Shown here in pieces: positions 16,998 through 24,766 of a DNA stretch of 39,077 bases. Every line of letters starts with the position of its first letter. Within the stretch, counting starts at the first letter, position 1. The stretch comes from Candidatus Izemoplasma sp. (GTDB lineage: Bacteria; Bacillota_I; Bacilli_A; Izemoplasmatales; Izemoplasmataceae): positions 1 through 39,077 of the forward strand of contig SLQR01000094.1 of the NCBI GenBank assembly GCA_007131405.1. The letters are read 5' to 3'. Position numbers and translations under genes: made by a program. Under the pieces are notes generated by a model, which was not told the DNA's origin, ran no database searches, and saw only the letters and a program-made list of their open reading frames with translations.

Positions 16998-17717
16998 TTA
17001 TTTGGTGGTAAAAATACGCTTTTGTGTCAAGGCTTGCATGAGGATACTTCCCGCTACCCCAACATTCAAGGATTCAACGGTTTCTGTGGGAATATGAACC
17101 GTTGTATCGGCTAAGGCTTCTGTGGATGGTTCTAGGCCTTGGCCTTCGTTTCCGAGCATAAGGACAAAGGGTTCACTCGGGTAACTTGGTGACCCTTTTT
17201 GGGTGATTGCTGTTGCAATCATGGTGTATTCAGGATGGGTCTTTTTAAACGTTTGGGCATCCGTATAACGGACCGCAAGGTGAAAAATTGCGCCTTGTGT
17301 ACTGCGTAAGACTTTTGGATTTAAAATATCCACACAATCATCGAGGATGATCGATCGAAAATTAAACGCAAGCGCGCTACGCAACAAGGTTCCCATGTTG
17401 CCTGGGTCTTGAACTTTTTCAAGCAACAAAACGCGCTTATGAAGCGTATCCGATAAGGCAAAGTTACATACTGCAATGATGCGTGGGGCCGTTTTTGTGT
17501 CGGTGATTTTTTTCATGACCGCTTCGTTGACAAGCGTCGCTTGTTTAAAGTCCGGATGGCTACTTAAGGCAATCACTTCACGGATTACGCCAGCACGCGC
17601 GGCTTCAATCACTAAATGTTCTCCTTCAACGATAAACATGTTTGTGGCATCGCGGTACTTCTTCTTGGTTAATTTTGCGTAGTCTTTCATGCGTGGGTTA
17701 CTCAGACTTGTGATCAT
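16998..17717 (-). CDS. TrmH/SpoU-family RNA 2'-O-methyltransferase
   Basis: A 239-residue SPOUT methyltransferase. The N-terminal substrate-binding part (SLSNPRMKDYAKLTKKKYRD, FIVEGEHLV) precedes the trefoil-knot domain with its three motifs: LLEKVQDPGNMGTLLRSA (motif 1), VLMLGNEGQGL (motif 2) and VESLNVGVAGSILM (motif 3). It methylates a ribose in rRNA or tRNA; the exact site (RlmB-like or other) cannot be assigned. The ORF-track start is a GTG inside the SD (GGAGGTGA), so I use the ATG at 17717. It overlaps the thiI end by 20 nt. Confidence 0.92.
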   Translation of the reverse strand: MITSLSNPRMKDYAKLTKKKYRDATNMFIVEGEHLVIEAARAGVIREVIALSSHPDFKQATLVNEAVMKKITDTKTAPRIIAVCNFALSDTLHKRVLLLEKVQDPGNMGTLLRSALAFNFRSIILDDCVDILNPKVLRSTQGAIFHLAVRYTDAQTFKKTHPEYTMIATAITQKGSPSYPSEPFVLMLGNEGQGLEPSTEALADTTVHIPTETVESLNVGVAGSILMQALTQKRIFTTK

Positions 17718-18954
17718 GGTTTTCACCTCCGTTTAAGGCTTCTTTGACCGTAAGGCCGTGACGGGTTAAATCCATCGAGCTCGTTGATGTGATGGTAAGT
17801 GTTTTAATGGATTGAACGGCCTCGTCGATCAAGGTTTTGTAATCAAACAAGCGTTCATAGCGTACAGCGTACATGCTTCTTGGATTGGTCGTTGGCTGGT
17901 TTGGGGTATAAAGGGTGCAACAGTCTTCAAACGGACGTATCGATACCGAATACGTATCAATCGTGCGTGCTAGATTGACAATATCATTTTTATCAATGGT
18001 CGCGAGAGGTCGTATGACAGGACGATGCGTGACTTCATTCACGACTTTGATGCTTTCTAACGTTTGTGAGGCCACTTGGCCAATGCTTTCGCCGTTCACG
18101 AGTATTGGGATATGGTCAAGTTCGGCAAATTGATCGGCAATTCGGTACATCATGCGTCGCATGATGGTGATTTGATAGGGGTCTGGGACGTTTTCGAGCA
18201 TGGCTTGATGCAATGACGTAAACGGTACTAAATGCAGTTTAATGGTTGATTTGGGTGCATAGACACTCAGCTTTTTCACGAGGTCAATGGTTTTTTGCAC
18301 ACTTTCGATGCTTGTCAGCGGGGTAGACTCAAAGTGGATTGCTTCAAGTTCAACGCCTTGTTTCATCGCAAGATACCCAGCTACAGGGGAATCAATACCA
18401 CCTGAAAGCATCAAAAGACCTTTGCCTGCAATCCCAACGGGAAACCCGCCCATTGCTTTGTAGCGGTCACTGTATAGGTAGACACCTTGTTTGCGTATTT
18501 CAATCGATAGCGTTAAATCTGGATTGCTTAAATCGACACTTAGTGTGTCTTTATACATTTTCAGTAAAGCACTTGAGACGCGTTTTGAGACTTCCATTGA
18601 TGGGGTGGCAAAACTTTTATCGGCGCGTTTGGTTTCAACGCGGAATGTTTGTGGTGTGTTGACTTTGTCTTTAAGCAGTGTTTTTGCGTCTTCGATGATG
18701 GTGTCAATGTCGCGTGATGAGTGCATAATCGGTGAAAAACTTGAGAGTCCACTGACTTTACGTAAGCCCTGCATGACTTTTTCAGGGTCCGCACCATGTA
18801 AATGCACATACAAACGGTCATGCACCGCTTCAAAGGTAACATCTTCTGCTTGAACTTTTTCGCGGACAAGCATTAATACTTGTTTTATAAAACGCTTTTT
18901 GTTGACACCTTTTAAGACAAGGTCTCCATAGCGCACTAAAATTGATTTGATCAT
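17698..18954 (-). CDS. thiI: tRNA 4-thiouridine synthase ThiI
   Basis: Adenylates U8 of tRNA and transfers sulfur to make 4-thiouridine; in many bacteria it also feeds sulfur to thiamine thiazole. The N-terminal ferredoxin-like region (LVRYGDLVLKGVNKKRF), a THUMP domain (to about residue 165), then the PP-loop SGGIDSPVAGYLAMK and the later EDCCTLY block are seen. At 418 residues it lacks the C-terminal rhodanese domain of E. coli ThiI, which is common in Gram-positives that use a dedicated cysteine desulfurase; SufS nearby is one candidate donor. The first ATG of the track overlaps the SD (AGGAGATG), so I start at MIKSILVRYGD. Confidence 0.93.
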   Translation of the reverse strand: MIKSILVRYGDLVLKGVNKKRFIKQVLMLVREKVQAEDVTFEAVHDRLYVHLHGADPEKVMQGLRKVSGLSSFSPIMHSSRDIDTIIEDAKTLLKDKVNTPQTFRVETKRADKSFATPSMEVSKRVSSALLKMYKDTLSVDLSNPDLTLSIEIRKQGVYLYSDRYKAMGGFPVGIAGKGLLMLSGGIDSPVAGYLAMKQGVELEAIHFESTPLTSIESVQKTIDLVKKLSVYAPKSTIKLHLVPFTSLHQAMLENVPDPYQITIMRRMMYRIADQFAELDHIPILVNGESIGQVASQTLESIKVVNEVTHRPVIRPLATIDKNDIVNLARTIDTYSVSIRPFEDCCTLYTPNQPTTNPRSMYAVRYERLFDYKTLIDEAVQSIKTLTITSTSSMDLTRHGLTVKEALNGGENHDHKSE

Positions 18955-18979
18955 TATATTCATCTCCTAAACCAACACT

Positions 18980-18988
18980 ATTTTATCA
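18980..18988 (-). promoter_or_regulatory. Extended -10 promoter for thiI
   Basis: Minus-strand TGATAAAAT, a TGn extended -10, about 25 nt upstream of the thiI ATG. No clear -35. Confidence 0.35.
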
Positions 18989-19039
18989 TAAATATTGTTT
19001 TTTCGAGGGGTTTTTATTATGATGGGTTTGGGTGATATT

Positions 19040-19519
19040 ATGTTTTCTACAATACCATTGTCAAAAAACCGTAAAGCGAACTACGGAATGTGCCTTGATA
19101 TGGCACCGCATTACATTGATCCAAACGAACCACTGATCACAACGTTATCGAATGTGAGTGCACTTTTAAACTTTTTTATGGACAACATTAACTGGGTTGG
19201 TTTTTATCTTTATGATGATGAAAAGCTTTATCTCGGTCCCTTTCAAGGCTTGCCGGCTTGCACAGAAATTCAACTGGGACGCGGCGTATGTGGGTTAAGT
19301 GCACAAACGCGTGAAACGGTTATTGTCAAAGACGTTACCGCGATTGACGATCACATTGTCTGTGACGGTGCCTCACGAAGTGAAATTGTGGTGCCAATCG
19401 TTAAAGACAACAAACTTATTGGGGTGCTTGATGTTGATGCACCCGTTGTGAACCGTTTTGATGAGCAAGATAAGCAGTTGCTTGAAAAGATTGTGGCGCT
19501 AATAGTTGACAAGTTGTAA
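19040..19519 (+). CDS. Free methionine-(R)-sulfoxide reductase, GAF type
   Basis: GAF-domain fRMsr that reduces free methionine-R-sulfoxide. The hallmark GPFQGLPACTEIQLGRGVCG and DDHIVCDGASRSEIVVPIV hold the three catalytic-region Cys; the preceding LITTLSNVSALLNFFMDNIN and WVGFYLY blocks match the Bacillus YtsP type. At 159 residues the length is standard. In-frame ATGs exist at 19019 and 19022 behind GAGGGG, but the ATG at 19040 has GGGTGAT immediately before it and gives the usual family N-terminus (MF...), so I prefer it with moderate certainty. The gene is divergent from thiI. Confidence 0.9.
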   Translation: MFSTIPLSKNRKANYGMCLDMAPHYIDPNEPLITTLSNVSALLNFFMDNINWVGFYLYDDEKLYLGPFQGLPACTEIQLGRGVCGLSAQTRETVIVKDVTAIDDHIVCDGASRSEIVVPIVKDNKLIGVLDVDAPVVNRFDEQDKQLLEKIVALIVDKL

Positions 19520-19534
19520 TATATAGGATAAAAT
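19506..19534 (+). promoter_or_regulatory. Strong promoter for rpsD
   Basis: TTGACA, 17-bp spacer, TAAAAT. The -35 lies within the last codons of the sulfoxide reductase gene. The transcript would begin near 19541, about 170 nt before the rpsD ATG. Confidence 0.8.
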
Positions 19535-19540
19535 ACTTGC

Positions 19541-19705
19541 GCATGTGTAATAAAGGCAGCTACATAGGTCGTTTTAAGTTCACTGAATAATCCTGATTTT
19601 AGGTTACAAAGTAGTCTCAGCTGACGAGATGAAATGTGTTAAATTATTCTGTCCTTAAGATGGCTATGACTCACTTTATAGTGTGCAAATCTAATAAAGG
19701 AGGAA
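19541..19705 (+). ncRNA. Structured rpsD leader, candidate S4 autoregulatory RNA
   Basis: Between promoter and rpsD SD lies a leader with nested long-range pairings: ATAAAG (19550-19555) with CTTTAT (19674-19679), CATAG (19563-19567) with CTATG (19664-19668), TTAAG (19574-19578) with CTTAA (19654-19658), and GAATAAT (19585-19591) with ATTATTC (19643-19649). Inside sits a local hairpin TCTC-agctgac-GAGA. S4 is known to repress its own gene through a structured leader in Bacillus; I infer the same here. There is no independent match to a covariance model. Confidence 0.6.
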
Positions 19706-19710
19706 TACGT

Positions 19711-20310
19711 ATGTCAAGATATACTGGACCAGCATGGAAAATCTCACGTCGTTTAAAATATTCGACACTCGAAACCGGTAAAGAACTTGGTAAACGTCCT
19801 TACTCACCAGGTCAACATGGACAAAGACGCGGAAAGTTAAGTGAATATGGTATTCAGCTTCAAGAGAAACAAAAAGTACGTTTTACGTATGGTGTAAATG
19901 AACGCCAATTTAGAAAAACGTTTAATGAAGCGAAGAAACTTTCTGGTAGACAAGGGGAAAACTTCTTATTCTTACTCGAATCAAGACTCGATAACCTCGT
20001 ATACCGTGCAGGGTTTACAAAAACCCGCCGTCAAGCTCGTCAACTCGTAAGCCATGGACATTTCTTAGTCAATGGTAAAAAAGTGGACATTCCATCATAC
20101 CGAGTAAGCGTTGGACAAGTCATTACACTCAAAGAAGCTTCACGTAAATTGCAAATTGTTCAAGATAACCTTGAATCCGTTGTAGAGCGTTTAGGCTTCG
20201 TTGAATATGACGACAACAAATTCGAATTTAAATTTGTTCGCTTTCCAGAGCGTCAAGAGATTCTATCTGAAATTAAAGAAAATCTTATCGTTGAGTTCTA
20301 TAACAGATAA
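19711..20310 (+). CDS. rpsD: 30S ribosomal protein S4
   Basis: Primary 16S rRNA-binding protein that nucleates the 30S body. [18 protein letters not shown] is the classic start; an S4 RNA-binding motif follows ([40 protein letters not shown]). At 199 residues the length is normal, and the N-terminal region lacks the zinc-ligating Cys set. The ORF-track start is 25 codons too early: the ATG at 19711 has SD AAAGGAGGA. Monocistronic, as is usual for Bacillus-type rpsD. Confidence 0.97.
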   Translation: MSRYTGPAWKISRRLKYSTLETGKELGKRPYSPGQHGQRRGKLSEYGIQLQEKQKVRFTYGVNERQFRKTFNEAKKLSGRQGENFLFLLESRLDNLVYRAGFTKTRRQARQLVSHGHFLVNGKKVDIPSYRVSVGQVITLKEASRKLQIVQDNLESVVERLGFVEYDDNKFEFKFVRFPERQEILSEIKENLIVEFYNR

Positions 20311-20313
20311 CGT

Positions 20314-20343
20314 AAAAAGGTGCCTTTTGAAAGGCACCTTTTT
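20314..20343. terminator. Bidirectional terminator between rpsD and nadB
   Basis: A 13-bp perfect stem (AAAAAGGTGCCTT / AAGGCACCTTTTT, loop TTGA) starting 3 nt after the rpsD stop, with T-tracts on both strands; the convergent nadB ends 3 nt away. Confidence 0.92.
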
Positions 20344-20346
20344 TTA

Positions 20347-21846
20347 TTAGTTTAAACGGAAATGACAACCAATGCTTTTGGGTTCATTCAGTGCATCGTC
20401 AATCACCAAACGAGCAACCATTACCATGTTTAAGGTTTCATAATAGGCGATGGTGTGATTGGGATGTTCTCTTAATGATTGTTCCATGTGACTAAGTTCG
20501 TCTTTGGCCTTAAATAGGCCTTTTTTTGTGCGAACTATGCCAGCATATTCATCCATTATGCTTCGGAGTTTATGGCGAATCGGATCATACGGGAAGTTAT
20601 GTGTTTCAACGGTTTGCACCGTCGATGGTGTTGAGACCGATGCGGCGCGTTCTTGATCAATGTGCTCGGCGATACGGTTCCCGAAGACGACGCATTCAAG
20701 TAAGGAGTTAGACGCGAGTCGGTTCGCGCCATGGACGCCCGTTGAGGCACATTCCCCAACCGCGTAAAGATGCGGAATCGAGGTTTCACCATGTAAGCCT
20801 GTTTTTACCCCACCAATATTAAAATGTTCAACTGGGCGGACGGGAATCATGCTTTCACCGAGTCGATACCCATGCGCTTTTAAATAGCGGTCAATGGTTG
20901 GGAATCGTTGCCTTAAATAGGTTCGTTCGAGATGCGTTGTGTCGAGGTAAACATAGTCACACCATGTATTGTACATCTCGCGATGAATCGCTTGGGATAC
21001 AACATCACGTGGGGCTAAGTCGGCTTTATCATGGTAATTTTTCATAAACGCTTCATGTTCAATGTTGCGTAAAATAGCGCCTTCACCGCGCATCGCTTCT
21101 GAGATTAAGAAGCGTTGATGGGTGCTTTTTTCATCGGTATCGTAAAAAGCGGTTGGGTGAAACTGCACGAAGGCCATTTTTTCTATCTCTGCACCCGCAC
21201 GCTCAGCCATGGCAATGCCATCGCCTGTGGCAATTGGGGCGTTAGTTGTTGAAGCGTATATTGCGCCGATGCCACCGGTTGCGAGTATGATATCACGGGT
21301 ATAAAATGTATACATACGGTTTTTTTGGTCAAGGGCTGTCATGCCTTTAATTTTTTGTTTATCGTGTAGAATATCAATTGCCATGGTGGATTCCATGATG
21401 GTTATGTTGCTTCGTTGCATCGCTTCTTCATAAAGCGCTTCGATCATGGTTTTGCCTGTGGCGTCGCCTCCGCTGTGTAAAACACGTGACACACTGTGCC
21501 CACCTTCGGTGGTTGTTTTAAATTGGCCAGCGGTGTCTTTATCAAAGGTGACTTTAAAGGTTAAAAGCTTTTCAATATTTTTTTGTGCTTCTTCGACTAA
21601 CACATGGACAGCTTCTTTGCGGTTTTGGTAATGACCTGCCTTTAATGTGTCTTCGACATGGTCTTTGAGCAAGGCTTCCTCAGCTTTCATCTCTGCCGCA
21701 ATGCCGCCTTGGGCTAAACTTGAATTGCTTTCTTCAAAGCGTGTTTTCGCTAAGATGACTATTGTGTGGTTTGGGTTAAGACATAAGGCCGTGTAAAGTC
21801 CGGATAGGCCTGCGCCTACGATGACTATGTCGGTTTTTTTCGTCAT
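20347..21846 (-). CDS. nadB: L-aspartate oxidase
   Basis: Flavoenzyme oxidising L-aspartate to iminoaspartate, the first step of de novo NAD synthesis; fumarate can replace oxygen as acceptor. The FAD-binding VIVGAGLSGLYTAL opens the protein; SSLAQGGIAA, RVLHSGGDATGKTM, FVQFHPTAFYD, GEGAILRN and GANRLASNSLLECVVFG are the succinate dehydrogenase/aspartate oxidase family blocks. At 499 residues it is slightly short of the usual 520-540. Its start overlaps the nadA stop by 4 nt (ATGA), so translation is probably coupled; it is last of nadC-nadA-nadB. Confidence 0.95.
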   Translation of the reverse strand: MTKKTDIVIVGAGLSGLYTALCLNPNHTIVILAKTRFEESNSSLAQGGIAAEMKAEEALLKDHVEDTLKAGHYQNRKEAVHVLVEEAQKNIEKLLTFKVTFDKDTAGQFKTTTEGGHSVSRVLHSGGDATGKTMIEALYEEAMQRSNITIMESTMAIDILHDKQKIKGMTALDQKNRMYTFYTRDIILATGGIGAIYASTTNAPIATGDGIAMAERAGAEIEKMAFVQFHPTAFYDTDEKSTHQRFLISEAMRGEGAILRNIEHEAFMKNYHDKADLAPRDVVSQAIHREMYNTWCDYVYLDTTHLERTYLRQRFPTIDRYLKAHGYRLGESMIPVRPVEHFNIGGVKTGLHGETSIPHLYAVGECASTGVHGANRLASNSLLECVVFGNRIAEHIDQERAASVSTPSTVQTVETHNFPYDPIRHKLRSIMDEYAGIVRTKKGLFKAKDELSHMEQSLREHPNHTIAYYETLNMVMVARLVIDDALNEPKSIGCHFRLN

Positions 21847-22760
21847 GATGTTTCACTAAGTTCTAGCATTAAATCAAGCGCTTTTCGTGCTTGAACGGCG
21901 ATGGTTTGGTCGACTTCAATTTGATGTTTGTCATCACGAAGCGCTTCATAAAGGGTTTTAAGTTCTGTCTTTTTCATGCTTTTGCAAAGCAGTTTTTCGG
22001 TTAAGACGACGATGTCTTTTCCGGTGGTCTGCTTTTTCATTTGGTGCAAAATACCTTCTTCTGTGCCGACAATAAACCCTTTGCTTGAGCTTGATTTTAC
22101 GTATTCAAGTAAGCCTTTGGTGCTGCCTACATAGTCTGCCATGTTCACCACGTCTAGTTGGGCTTCGGGGTGAACGATAAATTCATAGTCTGGGTATTTT
22201 GCTTTCATCGTTTGAACTTGTTCGACCGTCAGATTGTTATGGATGCAGCAAAAACCTGGCCAGACATCGAGATCCAATTGGTGGCGATCGGCAAGATAGG
22301 TGCCTAAGTTTTTATCGGGAACATACATCAGCTTTTCCCCTTCAAAGTGGCGGATAATTTTTTCCGCATTTGAACTGGTCACACAAACATCGCTTAAGGC
22401 TTTTACCTCGGCTGTTGAGTTCACATAACAGACGATTTTGCGGTCAGGATTTTTTTCTTTGTATTGTTTTAAGTCCGTATAGGTAATCGTATCGGCCATG
22501 GGGCATCCTGCGTCTTTTGCTGGAAGCAATACAGTTTTTTCTGGGGCAAGTATTTTGGCTGTTTCTGCCATAAAATGCACACCACAAAAAACAATCATAT
22601 CGGCATCAGTTTTACTGGCTTCTTTACTGAGTTGGTAGGAGTCACCAACAAAATCTGCAAGATCTTGAATGATTGGCGATTGATAATAATGCGCTAAAAT
22701 AACAGCGTTTTTTTCTTTTTTTAAACGGTTAATTTCGTGGATCATTTCACTTTGTGTCAT
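21843..22760 (-). CDS. nadA: Quinolinate synthase
   Basis: Condenses iminoaspartate with dihydroxyacetone phosphate to quinolinate, using a [4Fe-4S] cluster. Family blocks include VILAHYYQSPIIQDLADFVGDS, VFCGVHFMAETAKIL, CVTSSNA, CCIHNN, HPEAQLDVV, GTEEGILHQM and the late LLCKSMKKT Cys. At about 305 residues it has the normal size. The ORF-track start lies 13 codons upstream; the ATG at 22760 has SD GGAGGCGA. It overlaps the nadC end by 14 nt. The Suf system in this window could supply the cluster. Confidence 0.96.
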   Translation of the reverse strand: MTQSEMIHEINRLKKEKNAVILAHYYQSPIIQDLADFVGDSYQLSKEASKTDADMIVFCGVHFMAETAKILAPEKTVLLPAKDAGCPMADTITYTDLKQYKEKNPDRKIVCYVNSTAEVKALSDVCVTSSNAEKIIRHFEGEKLMYVPDKNLGTYLADRHQLDLDVWPGFCCIHNNLTVEQVQTMKAKYPDYEFIVHPEAQLDVVNMADYVGSTKGLLEYVKSSSSKGFIVGTEEGILHQMKKQTTGKDIVVLTEKLLCKSMKKTELKTLYEALRDDKHQIEVDQTIAVQARKALDLMLELSETS

Positions 22761-23598
22761 GGGGTTCGCCTCCAATTGAAAAACGTAAACTAATGTCAAA
22801 CGCTTTGACTGAATGTGTCAAGGCGCCGACTGATATGTAGTCAACACCGGTTTGTGCTACACTTTTTACCCGGTCAAGGATCATGTTGCCACTTGCTTCT
22901 AATATCTTTTGATTTTGGTTTAATCGTACACATTCACGCATCGTTTCATTGTCCATGTTATCGAGCATAATCCAGTCAACCGATGTCTTCAATGCTTCGT
23001 TAAACGCTTCAATCGATTCGACTTCAACTTCGATTTTCAAAGTATCACCAACGTGATTGCGGACGCGTTTGACGGCTTCTGTGATGCTGCCTGCAGCGTG
23101 GATGTGATTGTCTTTAAGCATGGCCATATCCGATAACGAGAAGCGATGATTGACACCACCACCGTGTTTCACTGCGAGTTTGTCAAGCAGGCGCAAGGTT
23201 GGGACGGTTTTTCGGGTATCTAAAATTTTACATCTTGTGCCGCTGAGGGCATCGACGTAACGCCTTGTTTCTGTGCTTATTCCACTCATGCGCTGCAAAA
23301 AATTAAGCGCAGTACGTTCGGCTTTTAAGAGCGATTGGGTTTTGCCTTCAAGAGTTGCAAGGATGGTTTTCTTATTTACCTTGTCGCCATCGCTTGCGTG
23401 AATGGTTACATTAACGGTTGGATCGACAAGTTCAAAAACCCGTTTGAATACATCGAGTCCAGAGATAATTCCATCGTCTTTTGCGATGGCTTTGGCGTGG
23501 CTTATTTCATTGTTAAAGAGTGCACTCGAAGTTGCATCGCCATCTGGCATATCTTCGCGTAATGCTTGTTGAATCAGTTGATCAATTGCTTCGTTCAT
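22747..23598 (-). CDS. nadC: Nicotinate-nucleotide pyrophosphorylase (carboxylating)
   Basis: Converts quinolinate and PRPP to nicotinate mononucleotide with release of CO2. Visible: ALREDMPDGDATS, FLQRMSGISTETRRYV, the signature DTRKTVPTLRLLDKLAVKHG, GGVNHRFSLSDMAMLKDNH, and EASGNMILDRVKSVAQTGVD. The start is placed at MNEAIDQ, with SD AGGTGA 4 nt upstream, in preference to the track ATG 7 codons earlier. It is first gene of the nadC-A-B operon. Confidence 0.95.
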   Translation of the reverse strand: MNEAIDQLIQQALREDMPDGDATSSALFNNEISHAKAIAKDDGIISGLDVFKRVFELVDPTVNVTIHASDGDKVNKKTILATLEGKTQSLLKAERTALNFLQRMSGISTETRRYVDALSGTRCKILDTRKTVPTLRLLDKLAVKHGGGVNHRFSLSDMAMLKDNHIHAAGSITEAVKRVRNHVGDTLKIEVEVESIEAFNEALKTSVDWIMLDNMDNETMRECVRLNQNQKILEASGNMILDRVKSVAQTGVDYISVGALTHSVKAFDISLRFSIGGEPHDTK

Positions 23599-23647
23599 CA
23601 GCTCACCTATTTTCATCATGGTATCGTTAAAATTAGCTTCACGTTAA

Positions 23648-23676
23648 AGTATAGCATATTTTTCTTCTTTATAAAG
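23648..23676 (-). promoter_or_regulatory. Promoter of the nadC-nadA-nadB operon
   Basis: Minus-strand TGCTATACT gives an extended -10 about 50 nt upstream of nadC; the -35 at 17 bp (CTTTAT) is weak. Two direct CGTTAAA copies (plus-strand 23626-23632 and 23642-23648) lie at and downstream of the -10. Confidence 0.5.
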
Positions 23677-23714
23677 GTTTTTAAGGTGAATAATGACCAT
23701 TTTATTGCAAAAGA

Positions 23715-23737
23715 AAAAGCCTTTTAAAAAGGCTTTT
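23715..23737 (-). terminator. Terminator of the pgk-tpiA operon
   Basis: Stem AAAAGCCTT/AAGGCTTTT with a short TTAAA loop, followed on the minus strand by TTTTTC. It lies just past the tpiA stop. Confidence 0.8.
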
Positions 23738-23739
23738 CG

Positions 23740-24498
23740 TTATTGTTTGTAAGCAGCGTCCACAAGGGTCATAAATGATTTTGGACTGAGGGATGCGCCA
23801 CCGACTAAAGCACCATCAATGTGTGGTTCTTTCATCAGCGATTCAATGTTTTCCGGTTTAACACTGCCACCATATAAAATACGAATGGCTTCTGATGTGG
23901 TTGTGTCGTAAAGTGTTTTTACTAAATCACGAATCATTTTGATGGTTTCATTGGCTTGTTCACTCGTCGCGGTTTTGCCTGTGCCAATCGCCCAAATCGG
24001 TTCATAAGCGATGACAAGCGATTGAACTTGGTCTTTGCCTAATCCTTGAAGGGCTATTTTGACTTGATCGCCCACAAAGGTTTCCGTTTTGTTTGCTTCG
24101 CGTGTTTCTAGTGTCTCGCCAACACAAACAATTGGTGTAATATCATAACGGAAGGCTTGGTGAAGTTTTAAGTTAACTTTATCGTCCGTTTCATTAAAAT
24201 ATTGACGGCGTTCGCTATGCCCGATTACTGCGTATTCAACCCCAATATTTTCAAGCAGAGCCGCGCTGACTTCACCTGTAAAGGCGCCTTCGGTTTCTTC
24301 GTGCATGGTTTGCGCAGCAATGCGTACGTTTTCGCCTTGACGTTTCACAAGGTCACGAAGTACTGGTGCTTGTGCACAAATCACGGTATCGATAAACTCG
24401 CGTTTTGGGACTTCCATATTTACCGCGTAGATGAATTGTAATGCTTCATCACGTGTTTTAAACATTTTCCAGTTTCCTGCAATCATTGGTTTTCTCAT
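23740..24498 (-). CDS. tpiA: Triosephosphate isomerase
   Basis: Interconverts dihydroxyacetone phosphate and glyceraldehyde 3-phosphate. IAGNWKMFKT (Asn, Lys), VIGHSERRQYF (catalytic His), VIAYEPIWAIGTGKTA (catalytic Glu and flexible loop) and ILYGGSVKPENI (phosphate loop) are all intact. At about 252 residues the length is normal. The track start is a GTG in the SD (AGGTGATG); I use ATG at 24498 (MRKPMIAG). It is last of the pgk - XRE-cupin - HPr-like - tpiA cluster. Confidence 0.96.
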   Translation of the reverse strand: MRKPMIAGNWKMFKTRDEALQFIYAVNMEVPKREFIDTVICAQAPVLRDLVKRQGENVRIAAQTMHEETEGAFTGEVSAALLENIGVEYAVIGHSERRQYFNETDDKVNLKLHQAFRYDITPIVCVGETLETREANKTETFVGDQVKIALQGLGKDQVQSLVIAYEPIWAIGTGKTATSEQANETIKMIRDLVKTLYDTTTSEAIRILYGGSVKPENIESLMKEPHIDGALVGGASLSPKSFMTLVDAAYKQ

Positions 24499-24507
24499 TG
24501 TCATCAC

Positions 24508-24753
24508 CTATCCTATAATTCTTTCAATCTCTTTGATGATTTTATCTGCGTCGTTTCCTTCGGCAACCACGGTTACATGTTCACCACTTGGTACGGCGAG
24601 ACTAATGAGTGATAAGATTGATTTAGCATCAACGATTTTATCTTCATAAATGAGTCTTAACTCACCATCAAAACGGGTAGCCGTTTGAACAATCTCACTC
24701 GCGAGTGCCGCATGCAATCCTTGGGTTGTGTTGATCATCATTTCTTTTTTCAT
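24508..24753 (-). CDS. HPr-like phosphocarrier protein, atypical active site
   Basis: An 81-residue protein with the HPr fold pattern. The active-site His is present in QGLHAALASEIV (His14), but the usual GIHARPA reads GLHAALA, so the Arg and Pro that follow His15 in HPr are replaced by Ala and Leu. The Ser46 region is kept as DAKSILSLISLAV (Ser45), the site used by HPr kinase in Firmicutes. It may be a Crh-like regulator or a carrier for a non-standard PTS; this is inference. It sits between the XRE-cupin gene and tpiA with SD AAAGGAGAA, not beside ptsI. Confidence 0.8.
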   Translation of the reverse strand: MKKEMMINTTQGLHAALASEIVQTATRFDGELRLIYEDKIVDAKSILSLISLAVPSGEHVTVVAEGNDADKIIKEIERIIG

Positions 24754-24766
24754 TGTTATTCTCCTT

